From: Deltaproteobacteria bacterium
GTDB taxonomy: Bacteria; Desulfobacterota; Desulfobaccia; Desulfobaccales; Desulfobaccaceae
NCBI GenBank assembly: GCA_019309545.1
Contig: JAFDGA010000003.1
Span: forward strand, 1-64,000
DNA length: 64,000 bases
Direction of reading: 5' to 3'
Positions 38,216-48,333 of this stretch are shown in pieces (position 1 is the first letter of the stretch; every line of letters begins with the position of its first letter). Under the pieces are notes generated by a model. It did no database searches, was not told where the DNA came from, and worked only from the letters and a program-made list of their open reading frames with translations. Both the position numbers and the translations under genes were made by a program.

Positions 38216-39390
38216 TTGTTGGTTTTCCTGGACCGCGGTCTTTGCCGGGCGCGGGCCGATTCCAGCCCTGGACTTGCCACCTGAGATTGAGCACTGATAT
38301 TTAACAAAATGCCCACCGCCATCAGATTTACTAATAATGATGAGCCCCCGTAACTGATAAAGGGCAGGGACATGCCTTTGGTCGGCAGGATGCCGCTGAC
38401 TACTCCCATGTTCAGGCCCGCCTGCAAGCCGATCAGGGTAACCAGGCCCAGAGCCAGGTAGCAGCCAAAATTATCCTGGACCTTGAGACTCAAGGAAATT
38501 CCCCGGATAACAAAGATGAAAAACAGACAGATAATGACCAGGACCCCGATCAGACCGACTTCCTCGGCAATAATTGCTAAAATAAAGTCAGTGTGCATGT
38601 CCGGGAGATAGAAGAGTTTCTGTTGGCTCTTGCCGATTCCCAGTCCACCCAAACCCCCAGAGCCGATAGCGTACAGGGAATGGACAAGCTGGTAGCCACT
38701 CTCTTGTTTGTATGCAAACGGTTTTAAGAAGGTAATTACTCGTTCCAGACGTTTGGGGTCCCGGACAATGGCGTAGACAATGATCGGCACCAAGGCCAGT
38801 CCCGATAAAAAAATGTGGGTCAGGCGGGTGCCGCCGACAAACAGCAATAGAAACACAATCACGGTGATGGTCATGGCGGTGCCGAAGTCGGGCTGCTTCT
38901 CGATTAATATAATAAACACCCCGGCCACGATAATATGAGGGATAAAGCCGATGGCAAAATATTTCATCTTCTCCTGTTTGCGGGCCATAGAATATGCCAG
39001 AAAGATAACGATGGCCAGTTTGGCCAGTTCGGACGGTTGGAACAGAAACGGCCCTATCCTTAACCAGCGGGTGGCCCCCCGGATCTCAACTCCCAGTCCA
39101 GGAATCATTAACATAATCAGAGTTGTCAGGCTGACCAGGAATATCAAGTAGACCAGACGATAATAAATCTGATAGGGAAATTTCCTGACCAGGAACATCA
39201 AGGCCAGGCCGAGCACAGCAAAGATGCCCTGCTTACGCAAGAAAAAATAGGGATCCTGATAACGATCATAGGCCATGACCCCGCTGGAACTAAAGACCAT
39301 CACCAGCCCGATGCTCACTAATAGGAGAGTGACGATCAGAAGGACATGATCACACTGATTTCTGGCCTGAGGCTCTGCTTGGTCTGCCAT
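38212..39390 (-). CDS. ftsW: septal peptidoglycan glycosyltransferase FtsW (SEDS family)
   Basis: This 392-residue protein with about ten membrane helices polymerises lipid II with FtsI at the septum. The SEDS features are present: VFSSSGVMAY near the N-terminus, the catalytic Asp region PDFGTAMTI, the loop YQLVHSLYAIGSGGLGGLGIG, and the C-terminal LPTKGMSLPFISYGGSSLLVN. It overlaps the 3' end of murD by 41 bp and the start of murG by 4 bp. Confidence 0.96.
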   Translation of the reverse strand: MADQAEPQARNQCDHVLLIVTLLLVSIGLVMVFSSSGVMAYDRYQDPYFFLRKQGIFAVLGLALMFLVRKFPYQIYYRLVYLIFLVSLTTLIMLMIPGLGVEIRGATRWLRIGPFLFQPSELAKLAIVIFLAYSMARKQEKMKYFAIGFIPHIIVAGVFIILIEKQPDFGTAMTITVIVFLLLFVGGTRLTHIFLSGLALVPIIVYAIVRDPKRLERVITFLKPFAYKQESGYQLVHSLYAIGSGGLGGLGIGKSQQKLFYLPDMHTDFILAIIAEEVGLIGVLVIICLFFIFVIRGISLSLKVQDNFGCYLALGLVTLIGLQAGLNMGVVSGILPTKGMSLPFISYGGSSLLVNLMAVGILLNISAQSQVASPGLESARARQRPRSRKTNK

Positions 39391-40738
39391 TGCTTAGTCC
39401 TCGCACTGCGGCCTGAAAAACCTGGCCTCGTTCAGCATAATCTTTAAACATATCAAAACTGGAGCAGGCCGGGGATAGCAAAATCACATCCCCGGTCTGG
39501 GCCTTTTCCCAGGCCCACTGCACTGCCTGGGGGAGATCGGCCGCCAACTGGGTATCAGTCAGGTGACCCAGAGCGGCAGCCATATCTTCTCGGGCCTCGC
39601 CGATCAGAATCATGGCTTTGACGCGCTCCTGGATCAGTGGCGCCAGCGGCCCATAATCCCCCCCTTTATCCCGGCCCCCGGCAATCAGGATTACCGGGTC
39701 AGTAAAATGGGCCAGGGAGCGGGTTACGGCACCGACGTTAGTGCCTTTGGAATCATCATAAAACCGCACTCCATTAATCGAAGCCACCCATTGCAACCGA
39801 TGCGGCAACCCCGGGAAGCGCTCCAGCACTTGCCGGCAACTCTGAGGCGCAGCCCCCAGATTCAGGGCTAAGAGTAGAGCGGCCATGATGTTTTCCTGGT
39901 TATGCCGCCCTGAGAGTTTAATATTGGCCAGCGGGAACTGGGCCTCCAAACCGGAGGCCAGGCGGACACACAAAGCTCCCCCTGCCCGCCAGGCCCCCGT
40001 CTTCACTGGCTTTTGTGTCGAAAATGGGCAAACCGGCGACCGCAACCGGGCTGCCAGCGGCGCCACCCAGGGATCATCGGCGTTGAGAACCGCCAGGTCC
40101 TCTGGACCCTGCAGCCGAAACAGGCTGGCTTTGGAATTAACGTAAGCTGCAAAACTGGCATAGCGGTCCAGATGATCGGCGCTGATATTGAGCAGCGCCG
40201 CGGCTTTAGGTCGGAAACTCCAGGCCGTGTCCAATTGAAAGCTGCTGATCTCAACCACCAGGTAATCCAGCTGCTCTTGGTGGGCGAGCATCTCTATCAG
40301 CGGGGTGCCGATATTTCCACCCACCAGGATACGCTTACCCGAGGCCCGCAACATTTCCCCCGCCAGTTCTGTGGTAGTGGTTTTGCCATTGGTACCGCTG
40401 ATCGCCACCACCGGGACCCGGAGGAAACGGCTGGCCAGCTCTAATTCACCCATCAGGGGAATGCCGGCTGCTACTGCCTGTTGCAGCCAGGGCAGCTCCG
40501 GTGGCACCCCCGGACTGACAATAATGAGCTCAAAGGCCCCTAACTGGGAAGGTTGAGGCTGCCCCAGGGCCATCCCTGTCACCAGTTCTCTGACCTCCTC
40601 TACCACCGGCCCCAGAGTTTCAGCTTCGGCTGTGTCGGTCACCATAACCTGGGCACCCCTGTGGGCCAGGAACTTGCAAAGGGCCACCCCGGTCTTGCCC
40701 AGGCCGACCACCAGAATTTTTTTTCCGGCTAGATCCAA
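39350..40738 (-). CDS. murD: UDP-N-acetylmuramoyl-L-alanine-D-glutamate ligase
   Basis: This adds D-Glu to UDP-MurNAc-L-Ala. The 462-residue protein has VVGLGKTGVALCKFL at the N-terminus, the ATP loop ISGTNGKTTTTEL, NISADHLDRY and YDDSKGTNVGAV. The last about 15 residues (RPSRASGQKSV) extend over the start of ftsW, giving a 41-bp overlap. It starts 3 bp after the mraY stop. Confidence 0.97.
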   Translation of the reverse strand: MDLAGKKILVVGLGKTGVALCKFLAHRGAQVMVTDTAEAETLGPVVEEVRELVTGMALGQPQPSQLGAFELIIVSPGVPPELPWLQQAVAAGIPLMGELELASRFLRVPVVAISGTNGKTTTTELAGEMLRASGKRILVGGNIGTPLIEMLAHQEQLDYLVVEISSFQLDTAWSFRPKAAALLNISADHLDRYASFAAYVNSKASLFRLQGPEDLAVLNADDPWVAPLAARLRSPVCPFSTQKPVKTGAWRAGGALCVRLASGLEAQFPLANIKLSGRHNQENIMAALLLALNLGAAPQSCRQVLERFPGLPHRLQWVASINGVRFYDDSKGTNVGAVTRSLAHFTDPVILIAGGRDKGGDYGPLAPLIQERVKAMILIGEAREDMAAALGHLTDTQLAADLPQAVQWAWEKAQTGDVILLSPACSSFDMFKDYAERGQVFQAAVRGLSNGRPSRASGQKSV

Positions 40739-40741
40739 CCT

Positions 40742-41821
40742 TTACCTCAACTTCAGAGTGCTAAGCGACAGTAACCCTAGGATTATGGCCAGAATCCAAA
40801 AGCGCACGATAACCTTGGGTTCCGGCCAGCCTTTCAGTTCAAAATGATGGTGGAGCGGGGCCATACGAAAGATGCGACGCCCGTTGGTAACCTTAAAAAA
40901 CCCCACCTGGAGAATGACCGAGATCGCTTCCACCACAAAGATGCCTCCGACAATGGCGAGCAGCAGCTCCTGTTTGGTGATCAGGGCCACAGTGCCCAGG
41001 ATACCGCCCAGGGACAGGGCCCCGATATCGCCCATAAACACCTGAGCCGGATAGGCATTAAACCACAGAAAGCCGATTCCGGCTCCGACTAAAGCGCCGC
41101 AAAAGATGGCCATCTCCCCGGCGCCCCGCACATAAGGGATTTGCAAGTACTCGGCGATCTTGACATTCCCGACCAGATAAGAAAAAACCATATAAGTAGC
41201 CGCGGCAATGGTAACCGGGCCGATGGCCAGACCGTCCAGGCCATCGGTAAGATTGACTGCGTTGGCCGCCCCCACAATAATAAACACGGCAAAGGGGATA
41301 AAACCCCAGCCCAGATCCGGTTGCAAATTCTTAAAAAAGGGGACCGTCAGAGTCGTACTAAAATCCGGCGAAAAGTAAAGCAGTAACGACACTCCTAAAG
41401 CCAGCGCGATCTGCCCCAGCAGTTTAGTCCGGCCACTCAAGCCCCGATTATGTTTCTTGATCACTTTGAGATAATCATCGACAAAGCCGATGAACCCGAA
41501 TCCCAAGGTAACCGCGATCAATAACCAGATATAGGGGCTGGTTAAATCAGTCCACAGCAAAGTAGAGAACACCACAGCGAAAACAATCAGAATCCCCCCC
41601 ATGGTCGGAGTCCCGGCCTTGGAGTGATGGGAGGTGGGGCCGTCTTCGCGAATATACTGGTTTATCTGCAGTTCGCCTAACTTGCGGATGACCCAGGGGC
41701 CGATCACAAAAGAGACCACCAGAGCGGTGAGCAAGGCATAGATCGACCTAAAGGTAATATAGCGAAAAACATTAAAAACGGTAAAATAAGTTTTTAATGG
41801 AAATAATAGATGATAAAGCAC
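40742..41821 (-). CDS. mraY: phospho-N-acetylmuramoyl-pentapeptide transferase
   Basis: This makes lipid I by moving phospho-MurNAc-pentapeptide to undecaprenyl phosphate. The 359-residue protein with ten predicted membrane helices has [14 protein letters not shown], the metal-binding [22 protein letters not shown] and the C-terminal [13 protein letters not shown]. All family active-site Asp and His residues are visible. It lies 82 bp behind murF. Confidence 0.97.
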   Translation of the reverse strand: MLYHLLFPLKTYFTVFNVFRYITFRSIYALLTALVVSFVIGPWVIRKLGELQINQYIREDGPTSHHSKAGTPTMGGILIVFAVVFSTLLWTDLTSPYIWLLIAVTLGFGFIGFVDDYLKVIKKHNRGLSGRTKLLGQIALALGVSLLLYFSPDFSTTLTVPFFKNLQPDLGWGFIPFAVFIIVGAANAVNLTDGLDGLAIGPVTIAAATYMVFSYLVGNVKIAEYLQIPYVRGAGEMAIFCGALVGAGIGFLWFNAYPAQVFMGDIGALSLGGILGTVALITKQELLLAIVGGIFVVEAISVILQVGFFKVTNGRRIFRMAPLHHHFELKGWPEPKVIVRFWILAIILGLLSLSTLKLR

Positions 41822-41903
41822 AGATCAGTTCCCTAGCGTCTGCTTCGTTTGATATATCAGCCCCCCAGATTGGGAAGGGGGATATGCTTCGGTTATCCTT
41901 TCT

Positions 41904-43301
41904 TCAAGGTCCCAGGGCATGGATCAGGTTTTCCATCCGCATGCCGCGGGAACCCTTAACCAGAAGCCAGTCACCCGGTTTCAGAAAGGCCTTCAAAACC
42001 CTGACTCCTTCAGCCTGAGAAGCGACGGCATACACCTGGTTGGCCGCCATGCCAGAGGCTCGGGCGGCCTCGGCCACCTGGTCCCGATAGTCACCGTAAG
42101 CCACCAAAAGATCAAGATTATGTCGACAGGCCTGTTCTCCCAGTTGCTGATGGGCCTGAACCGCAACGCTCCCCAATTCCAACATATCCCCCAGCGCAGC
42201 GGCGGCGCGGCCCTGATTTCTCAAGTCCGCCAGGGTCCGGAGCGCCATGGCCATGGAGCCTGGATTGGCATTATAGCTATCATTGATGATATGAACTCCG
42301 GATTTCAAGGTGATGAGTTGGGTTCGCTTGTCCAGGGGCTCAAAGCTTTCCAAGCCAGCAATGATCTCGGCCGGAGACAGCCCCAGGGCCAATCCCACCG
42401 CGGCGGCGGCTAGACTATTATATAGATGGTGCAATCCTGAAATTTTTAGAAAAATCGGCCAGTAGCGTCCTTGCCAACGAAATTCTACCTCTTGACCCTG
42501 GAGTCCATGGCACCGGCGTTTACGGCCCCGTACCTGGGCCTGGGCCGACAGACCAAAGCTGAGGGTTAGCCCTGGAAACCTCTGGACCAACCGGGCTAAC
42601 CGCTGATCATCCTGATTGTAAATTAATAGTCGGTTTTCTGCCAAAGCTTCCAGAAGCTCGGCTTTGGCCCGGCCTACCCCTTCAATATCGCCGACCCCTT
42701 CGGTATGGGCGGGATAAATGTTGGTAAGCACCCCGATGGTCGGAACAGCAATCTGGGCCAAGCGCCGGATCTCCCCGAAGCGATTCATTCCCATTTCCAC
42801 TATCACTACCTGGTGAGTGGCACTAAGGGTCAAAAGAGTCTGCGGCAGGCCGATCAAGTTATTGAAATTCAATTCATTTTTCAGAACTCGATAGGCAGCC
42901 CAAGCTATTTGGGCGGCCATCTCTTTGGTGGTAGTCTTGCCGCAACTCCCGGTAATGGCCACCACCGGCAGGGAAAATCGCTGGCGCCAACTCCGGGCCA
43001 GATCCCCCAGCGCCGTCAGGGTATCGGGGACACTGATCACCGTCACATCGGGCGGCAAGGCACGGAAATGAGAGCGCCACCAGGTTTCCGCCACCAGCAC
43101 CCCCCCAGTGCCGCGCTCACAGGCCCGTTTCAGGAAGTCGTGGCCATCGTGCTTTTCGCCGATCAGGGGGATAAACAGCTGACCGGCCTGAGTGGTGCGG
43201 GAATCGGTCGAGATTCCGACAAAATGCTGCCAGGCACCTCGCTGGCGTAATTGCCCGCCAGTGGCGAGAACTATTTCCTGGCAGGAAAAATGGGCGGTCA
43301 T
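41904..43301 (-). CDS. murF: UDP-N-acetylmuramoyl-tripeptide-D-alanyl-D-alanine ligase
   Basis: This adds the D-Ala-D-Ala dipeptide. The 465-residue Mur ligase has ISTDSRTTQAGQLFIPLIGE at the N-terminal UDP-binding domain, the ATP loop AITGSCGKTTTKEM, NIYPAHTEGVG and INDSYNANPGSM. Its start overlaps the murE stop as ATGA. The D-Ala-D-Ala ligase gene itself is not in this cluster. Confidence 0.96.
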   Translation of the reverse strand: MTAHFSCQEIVLATGGQLRQRGAWQHFVGISTDSRTTQAGQLFIPLIGEKHDGHDFLKRACERGTGGVLVAETWWRSHFRALPPDVTVISVPDTLTALGDLARSWRQRFSLPVVAITGSCGKTTTKEMAAQIAWAAYRVLKNELNFNNLIGLPQTLLTLSATHQVVIVEMGMNRFGEIRRLAQIAVPTIGVLTNIYPAHTEGVGDIEGVGRAKAELLEALAENRLLIYNQDDQRLARLVQRFPGLTLSFGLSAQAQVRGRKRRCHGLQGQEVEFRWQGRYWPIFLKISGLHHLYNSLAAAAVGLALGLSPAEIIAGLESFEPLDKRTQLITLKSGVHIINDSYNANPGSMAMALRTLADLRNQGRAAAALGDMLELGSVAVQAHQQLGEQACRHNLDLLVAYGDYRDQVAEAARASGMAANQVYAVASQAEGVRVLKAFLKPGDWLLVKGSRGMRMENLIHALGP

Positions 43302-44845
43302 GAGTTTTCTTTACCTCGCAGAGCTGCCCATACAACCTCACGATCATCAAAATGAAAGCGCCGGGTGCCGATAATCTGGTAAGTCTCATGTCCTTTACCG
43401 GCGACCAGAACGGCGTCCCCTGATCGCCCCAATTGCAGCGCCTGATAAATGGCCTGTCGGCGATCCGGGATCACTAAATACCCTGGGGAGGCCTCCCTTG
43501 CCTCACCCGGGTCGAGCCGAGCATACCCCTCCTCCTTCAGCCCGGCTTCAATCTGAGCAATGATGGCCAGCGGATCTTCGGTGCGGGGATTGTCACTGGT
43601 AATAATCACCAGATCGCTGGCCTGGGCCGCCACCTGCCCCATCAGGGGACGTTTGGAGCGGTCCCGATCTCCGCCACAGCCGAAGACCGTTATCAACCGA
43701 TTAAAATCTAAAGACCGCAGGGCGGCCAGGACCTGCCCCAGGGCGTCCGGCGTATGAGCATAATCTACAAACACCAGGGGCTGTCCCGGGACGGCAATCC
43801 GTTCCAGGCGGCCATCAACCCCGGCCAATTGTCCTAAACCGCTCACTATTGCTTCAGGGCTGAGTCCCAAGCCCAGGGCAGTAGCACTGGCCGCCATGAT
43901 ATTATAAAGATTATGGCGGCCAACCAGCGGAGAACTGATTTCCATACGGCCATAGGGCGTGGCCAGCCAAGCCTGCAGTCCGGTAGGGGATAATTTATAC
44001 TTTTCCGGGCTCAGATCGCTGCGCCCGTTAAAACCATAGGTTAGGGTCGGAACCGACGTCTGCTGCAGCAATTCCTCTCCCCGGGGATCGTCGCCATTGA
44101 TAACCGCCAGGGGCTGGAGCTGCCGGCCATTGTTCAACAATTCCGTAAACAGCCGACACTTGGCGGCAAAATAGTTATCCAGATCACCATGATAATCTAA
44201 ATGATCCTGAGACAGATTGGTGAAAATACCCGCGGCAAATTGGCAATGATGGACTCGCTTCAGATCCAGGGCATGGGAAGAGACCTCCAACAGAACGTGG
44301 GTGACCCGGTGGCGCTGCATCTCTTGCAACAATCTTTGCAGGTCTAACGATTCCGGCGTAGTCACCGGAGCAGGCAGCACTTGGTTGCCAAAGTGACAGT
44401 TTACTGTGCCGATCACCCCAACCTCTAAACCGGCGGCCTGCATAATGGCCTCCAGGATATAGGAGGTAGTGGTTTTGCCGTTGGTACCGGTAATACCCAC
44501 CACGTTAAGGTCCCGGGAAGGGTGCTGATAAAAAGCCGCGGCCAGGTGAGCCAGGGCCAGCCGAGCGTCGGGAACCCGGACCTTAACTACCCCCGGATAA
44601 ACTGGCACATCCCTTTCGCTGACGATGACTCGGGCCCCTCGCTGGATAGCCTGCTCCACAAACAGGTGGCCGTCGGTCTGGGTACCCCGCAGGGCCACAA
44701 AAAGCTGCCCCGGTTCAATCTGTCCGGAATGATAGGCAATGCCGATAACCGGGAGATCGTCTGGCCCCCAGACCTGGATTCCGGCCAGACCCTCCAGGAG
44801 TTGATTCAGGGTTTTCGGGGTATAGGTATCCTCTAGACCGGACAA
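43298..44845 (-). CDS. murE: UDP-MurNAc-tripeptide synthetase (diaminopimelate type)
   Basis: This adds meso-diaminopimelate to UDP-MurNAc-L-Ala-D-Glu. The 515-residue protein has the ATP loop GITGTNGKTTTSYIL, NLSQDHLDYHGDL and VDYAHTPDAL. The motif SDNPRTEDP (DNPR) is the diaminopimelate-specific signature, which separates it from lysine-adding MurE and fits a Gram-negative wall. It lies 148 bp behind ftsI. Confidence 0.97.
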   Translation of the reverse strand: MSGLEDTYTPKTLNQLLEGLAGIQVWGPDDLPVIGIAYHSGQIEPGQLFVALRGTQTDGHLFVEQAIQRGARVIVSERDVPVYPGVVKVRVPDARLALAHLAAAFYQHPSRDLNVVGITGTNGKTTTSYILEAIMQAAGLEVGVIGTVNCHFGNQVLPAPVTTPESLDLQRLLQEMQRHRVTHVLLEVSSHALDLKRVHHCQFAAGIFTNLSQDHLDYHGDLDNYFAAKCRLFTELLNNGRQLQPLAVINGDDPRGEELLQQTSVPTLTYGFNGRSDLSPEKYKLSPTGLQAWLATPYGRMEISSPLVGRHNLYNIMAASATALGLGLSPEAIVSGLGQLAGVDGRLERIAVPGQPLVFVDYAHTPDALGQVLAALRSLDFNRLITVFGCGGDRDRSKRPLMGQVAAQASDLVIITSDNPRTEDPLAIIAQIEAGLKEEGYARLDPGEAREASPGYLVIPDRRQAIYQALQLGRSGDAVLVAGKGHETYQIIGTRRFHFDDREVVWAALRGKENS

Positions 44846-44993
44846 TGATAAATTCCTCTTGCTCTTTTCCTTGAATAACTAGCTTTCTGGTTTGGGAAGG
44901 TAAGAAACGAAAATTATTTTTATCCTATCTTAACTTCCTCTGCTTTGCAACTGCCTTTAGAGTCAGGTTTATTTTTACTTAATCTTTTGAGAT

Positions 44994-47030
44994 CTATTGA
45001 TATGTTGGCTGAAATTTTACCCAGCAGATAGTTCCGGAAGATATCCGGGCTCCAGGTTCGGGCTGTTGAGTGACCGCCACCCCACTGCCCTCAATGCGGC
45101 AGCGCAGGCCCGAACGGTGCAGAGCCTTTAACACCTGACGGATCGTCTGGCCCCGGAAGTCCGGCATAACTTTCAAAGGCCCGTTTATCGGCTCTGGTTC
45201 TGGTTTGGCAAACCTCAGACTGCAATCCACGATTTTGCAGGATTGAGATGGGTCAACCAACGGTTCGAGCTGGGGATAGTATCCTAAAAACCGCATGGTT
45301 CGGGCGGCAATTTCGCGGAATATCGGGGCCGCCACTACCCCCCCGTAAATAGCCCCTTGGGGTTCGTCAATAACTACCACAATGGCCAACACTGGCTGCT
45401 CGGCAGGAACCAGACCGACGAACAGAGCGTTGAATTTGCTGTGGGAATATCGTCCCCCGACTAGCTTCTGAGCAGTCCCGGTTTTCCCGGCTACGGTATA
45501 GCCTGGCGGTACGGCCTCGGTTCCGGTGCCCCCGGGTTCGGTCACGGTCTTCATAATGGCCAGCATCTGGTGGGCGGTTTGAGGCGAAACTACCTGCCGC
45601 ACCCGTTCAGGTTTGAATTGTTTGATTACCCTACCCTGCTGATCAAGGATTTCTTTAACTAACAAAGGCTTCATGAGCACGCCGTCATTGCCCAGGGAGG
45701 CCAAAGCCATAGCCAGTTGGAGAGCAGTTAGGGAGACGCCCTGACCAAAATTGACCGTGATCCGGTCGATCGGGGACCGGCAAAACTTCAGGGTTCGATA
45801 CAGACCGCAACTTTCTCCAGGGAAACACAGGCCGGTACGACTGCCAAAACCAAAATCCTGGAGGTATTTATCCATTAAGGTTGGTCGCATCCGCATACCG
45901 ATCTTGGCCGCCCCGATATTGCTTGACTTCTTGATGATGTCACTAACGGTCAAGCTGCCATAGGGGTGGACATCATGGATAACGCCACAATTGCTGATCT
46001 TAAAGACTCCGCAGCCACAATGGAACTGGTCCCCGGGCCGGACCGCATTGGCATCTAAGGCCGCCGCCACCGTAAAGATCTTGAAGGTAGAGCCAGGTTC
46101 AAAGGCAATGGTCAAACTGCGATTTTGATATTGTTCCTTGGTATAACGATAGAATTGATTGGGGTCAAAGCCAGGTGCTTGAGCCATGGCCAGGATCTCG
46201 CCGGTCTGGGGACAGACTACGAGGGCCAGTCCACCGGCCGCGTGCCATTTTTCTACCCCCCTGACCAGGGCTTTTTCAGCAATATATTGGATAGTCCGAT
46301 CAAGCGCCAAGACTAGATTGTTACCCATGGTTTGGTGGGCGAGTTCCTTTTCATTGGAAACGATGATATGGCCCCGGGCATCCAGCAGATTCATACATTT
46401 GATGGGTTGCCCGTAGAGATACTGGTCAAACTGGCACTCTAGACCCTCCAGACCGTGACCATCAATATTGCAGAATCCCAAAACCGCTCCGGCCAGAGAC
46501 CGATGGGGATAGAACCGCCGGGCTTCCGGAATCAAATACATGGCCTCCAAGGATTTATTCTGATGCTCCGTAGCTCGGTCGGAACATTTGGCAGATCTGG
46601 ACTTTTGATGCTGTTCTTCCTTAAAGGCCTGAATGGCTTCGGCCTGCTGTGGAGTGAGATGACGTTTAATCCAAACAAAAGGCCGGTCTTTATTTAAAAT
46701 CTTCTGAATCTGGGAGCGGGGCAGGTTGAGCCGGGAGGCCAGTTGGGTGCTCAAATAGCCCTTTTCTGGTAAACGACCAGGATGAGCCCCCAGCGACTGG
46801 ACAAAGGTACTGATAGCCAACTCGCTACCTCGGCGGTCCAGGATCGACCCGCGGATGCTCAGGACCGGGCAGAGCTTTTGATACTCTCTCTGGGCCAACT
46901 CCCGCAGTCTTTGGCTTTCAAACAACTGGAGCTGGATAAATCGGCCCGTTACGGTCAGTAACAGCAGCCCCAAAAACCCGCCTACCAGGATGATGCGCAA
47001 GCGGAGCCATTTCCCCGGTCTCGAGCTCAT
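44994..47030 (-). CDS. ftsI: septal penicillin-binding protein 3 (FtsI) with C-terminal PASTA domain
   Basis: This monofunctional transpeptidase cross-links septal peptidoglycan with FtsW. It has one N-terminal membrane helix at about 9-28, a dimerisation domain, and the transpeptidase motifs S-x-x-K in EPGSTFKIF (about 314), SSN in KKSSNIGAA, and KTG in AGKTGTAQK (about 517). A PASTA domain closes it (VMPDFRGQTIRQVLKALHRS), as in Spo/Pbp2x-like forms and many Desulfobacterota but not in E. coli FtsI. At 678 residues it is about 90 longer than E. coli FtsI. Its start overlaps ftsL as ATGA. Confidence 0.96.
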   Translation of the reverse strand: MSSRPGKWLRLRIILVGGFLGLLLLTVTGRFIQLQLFESQRLRELAQREYQKLCPVLSIRGSILDRRGSELAISTFVQSLGAHPGRLPEKGYLSTQLASRLNLPRSQIQKILNKDRPFVWIKRHLTPQQAEAIQAFKEEQHQKSRSAKCSDRATEHQNKSLEAMYLIPEARRFYPHRSLAGAVLGFCNIDGHGLEGLECQFDQYLYGQPIKCMNLLDARGHIIVSNEKELAHQTMGNNLVLALDRTIQYIAEKALVRGVEKWHAAGGLALVVCPQTGEILAMAQAPGFDPNQFYRYTKEQYQNRSLTIAFEPGSTFKIFTVAAALDANAVRPGDQFHCGCGVFKISNCGVIHDVHPYGSLTVSDIIKKSSNIGAAKIGMRMRPTLMDKYLQDFGFGSRTGLCFPGESCGLYRTLKFCRSPIDRITVNFGQGVSLTALQLAMALASLGNDGVLMKPLLVKEILDQQGRVIKQFKPERVRQVVSPQTAHQMLAIMKTVTEPGGTGTEAVPPGYTVAGKTGTAQKLVGGRYSHSKFNALFVGLVPAEQPVLAIVVVIDEPQGAIYGGVVAAPIFREIAARTMRFLGYYPQLEPLVDPSQSCKIVDCSLRFAKPEPEPINGPLKVMPDFRGQTIRQVLKALHRSGLRCRIEGSGVAVTQQPEPGARISSGTICWVKFQPTYQ

Positions 47031-47389
47031 CGCAGATAGACTACTTGTCCAGGTTCCGGCGGTGCCATATTATATTTTTCTACCGCCAGTTTCTCCAGTC
47101 TTCCAAGAGACTTAAGGTTATTCAACTCAATACGCAGCTTGCGGTTTAGATCATATAATTGCTTCTGCTGGTTAAAGGCCTCGGAGATCTGATAGCTTAG
47201 GGTGATATATTTTAAATCGGTGTAAACAAATAGGCAGGCAGTGCCGACGGCTGCTACCAAAACTAAAAATAGCGACAGAAATTTGGCTTTCCCAAGTTGT
47301 AAAACCGCACTTCGGCTTCTCAGTTTACGATTTCCTGGGTAAAAAACCTGGTCAACTAAACTTGCTCGCGCCGTCCGGTTGTGGATCAC
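47027..47389 (-). CDS. ftsL: cell division protein FtsL
   Basis: This 120-residue bitopic protein has a cytosolic Arg/Lys-rich start, one membrane helix at about 33-52 (FLSLFLVLVAAVGTACLFVY) and a periplasmic coiled coil (YQISEAFNQQKQLYDLNRKL) ending PPEPGQVVYL. FtsL sequences diverge quickly, so the call rests largely on topology and on its place between rsmH and ftsI, which is the usual order. Confidence 0.88.
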   Translation of the reverse strand: MIHNRTARASLVDQVFYPGNRKLRSRSAVLQLGKAKFLSLFLVLVAAVGTACLFVYTDLKYITLSYQISEAFNQQKQLYDLNRKLRIELNNLKSLGRLEKLAVEKYNMAPPEPGQVVYLR

Positions 47390-47419
47390 CGTCTCCCCCT
47401 CCTCTTTTCCCCGTTAATT

Positions 47420-48304
47420 CTAATTAGTTGTCAATATAGCCTTTTCCCCCACTCTTAATTTCGCGCTGCGGGCCTGGGGATTGTGTTGTACTTCAGCCCG
47501 GCTGGGAGTCAGCGGCTTCCGGGTCAGGCGCCGTATTTGGCCCGCCTTTTCCAGGGCTAAAAATTGATGCTTCACTATCCGATCCTCCAACGAATGGTAG
47601 GAGATGATCACCAGCCGTCCGCCCGGAGCCAGGAGACTGACAGCCAGCGGTATAAAAGCCGTTAGCCTTTCCAGTTCCTGATTGACCGCGATTCTTAGCG
47701 CCTGAAAAACCCGAGTCGCAGGATGAATCCGCCCCCGGGAGATCTTGGGAGGGATGGCCTGCATAATTAGCTTCACTAATTGGGCCGTGGTGCTAATCGT
47801 GGTCTGTTGCCGGGCCGTCACGATCCTTCGGGCAATCCGGCGCGACCAGCGCTCCTCCCCCAGCTCCAGGAAAAGCTTGGTTAAGCGCGGTTCTGGATAA
47901 GTGTTCAGGATTTCCGCGGCAGTCAGCCCGGGAGCCTCAGGGTTCAGCCGCATATCCAGAGGCTCGTCACCCAGAAAGCTAAAACCGCGGCCCGATTGTT
48001 TAAGCTGTTGAGTTGATAATCCCAGATCGAGCAGGATCCCCGCCACTTGCTCGATCCGGCAGTGCGTCAGAATTTCTCCCAGGCGTGTATAACAACTGTG
48101 AAACAGTCGAACCCGGGATTGAAAAGGTTCCAGGCGGTGGGCCGCCACCCGTAAAGCCGCCGGATCTTGATCCAAACCCACCAGTTGACCAGCCGGGGCA
48201 CTGTGGATCAGGATAGCCTGAGCATGGCCACCCAATCCTACCGTGCCATCCACAAAGATCTGGTCGGTCCGACAGTTGAGACCAGCGACCACCTCGGCAA
48301 CCAT
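47420..48304 (-). CDS. rsmH: 16S rRNA N4-cytosine-1402 methyltransferase
   Basis: This methylates C1402 in the ribosomal P site. The 294-residue protein has the SAM loop FVDGTVGLGGHAQAIL, LGLDQDPAAL, GILLDLGLSTQQL, FSFLGDEPLDMRL and RVFQALRIAVNQELERL, then ISYHSLEDRIVK. The start is odd: the ATG at 48304 is 17 bp past a perfect AGGAGG, and the family motif H-E-P-V-M is coded in frame partly before that ATG, where no ATG, GTG or TTG exists. A well-spaced ATG at 48315 is out of frame. The N-terminus is thus uncertain. Confidence 0.95.
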   Translation of the reverse strand: MVAEVVAGLNCRTDQIFVDGTVGLGGHAQAILIHSAPAGQLVGLDQDPAALRVAAHRLEPFQSRVRLFHSCYTRLGEILTHCRIEQVAGILLDLGLSTQQLKQSGRGFSFLGDEPLDMRLNPEAPGLTAAEILNTYPEPRLTKLFLELGEERWSRRIARRIVTARQQTTISTTAQLVKLIMQAIPPKISRGRIHPATRVFQALRIAVNQELERLTAFIPLAVSLLAPGGRLVIISYHSLEDRIVKHQFLALEKAGQIRRLTRKPLTPSRAEVQHNPQARSAKLRVGEKAILTTN

Positions 48305-48333
48305 TACCGGCTCATGGATGACCTCCTGGTTGA

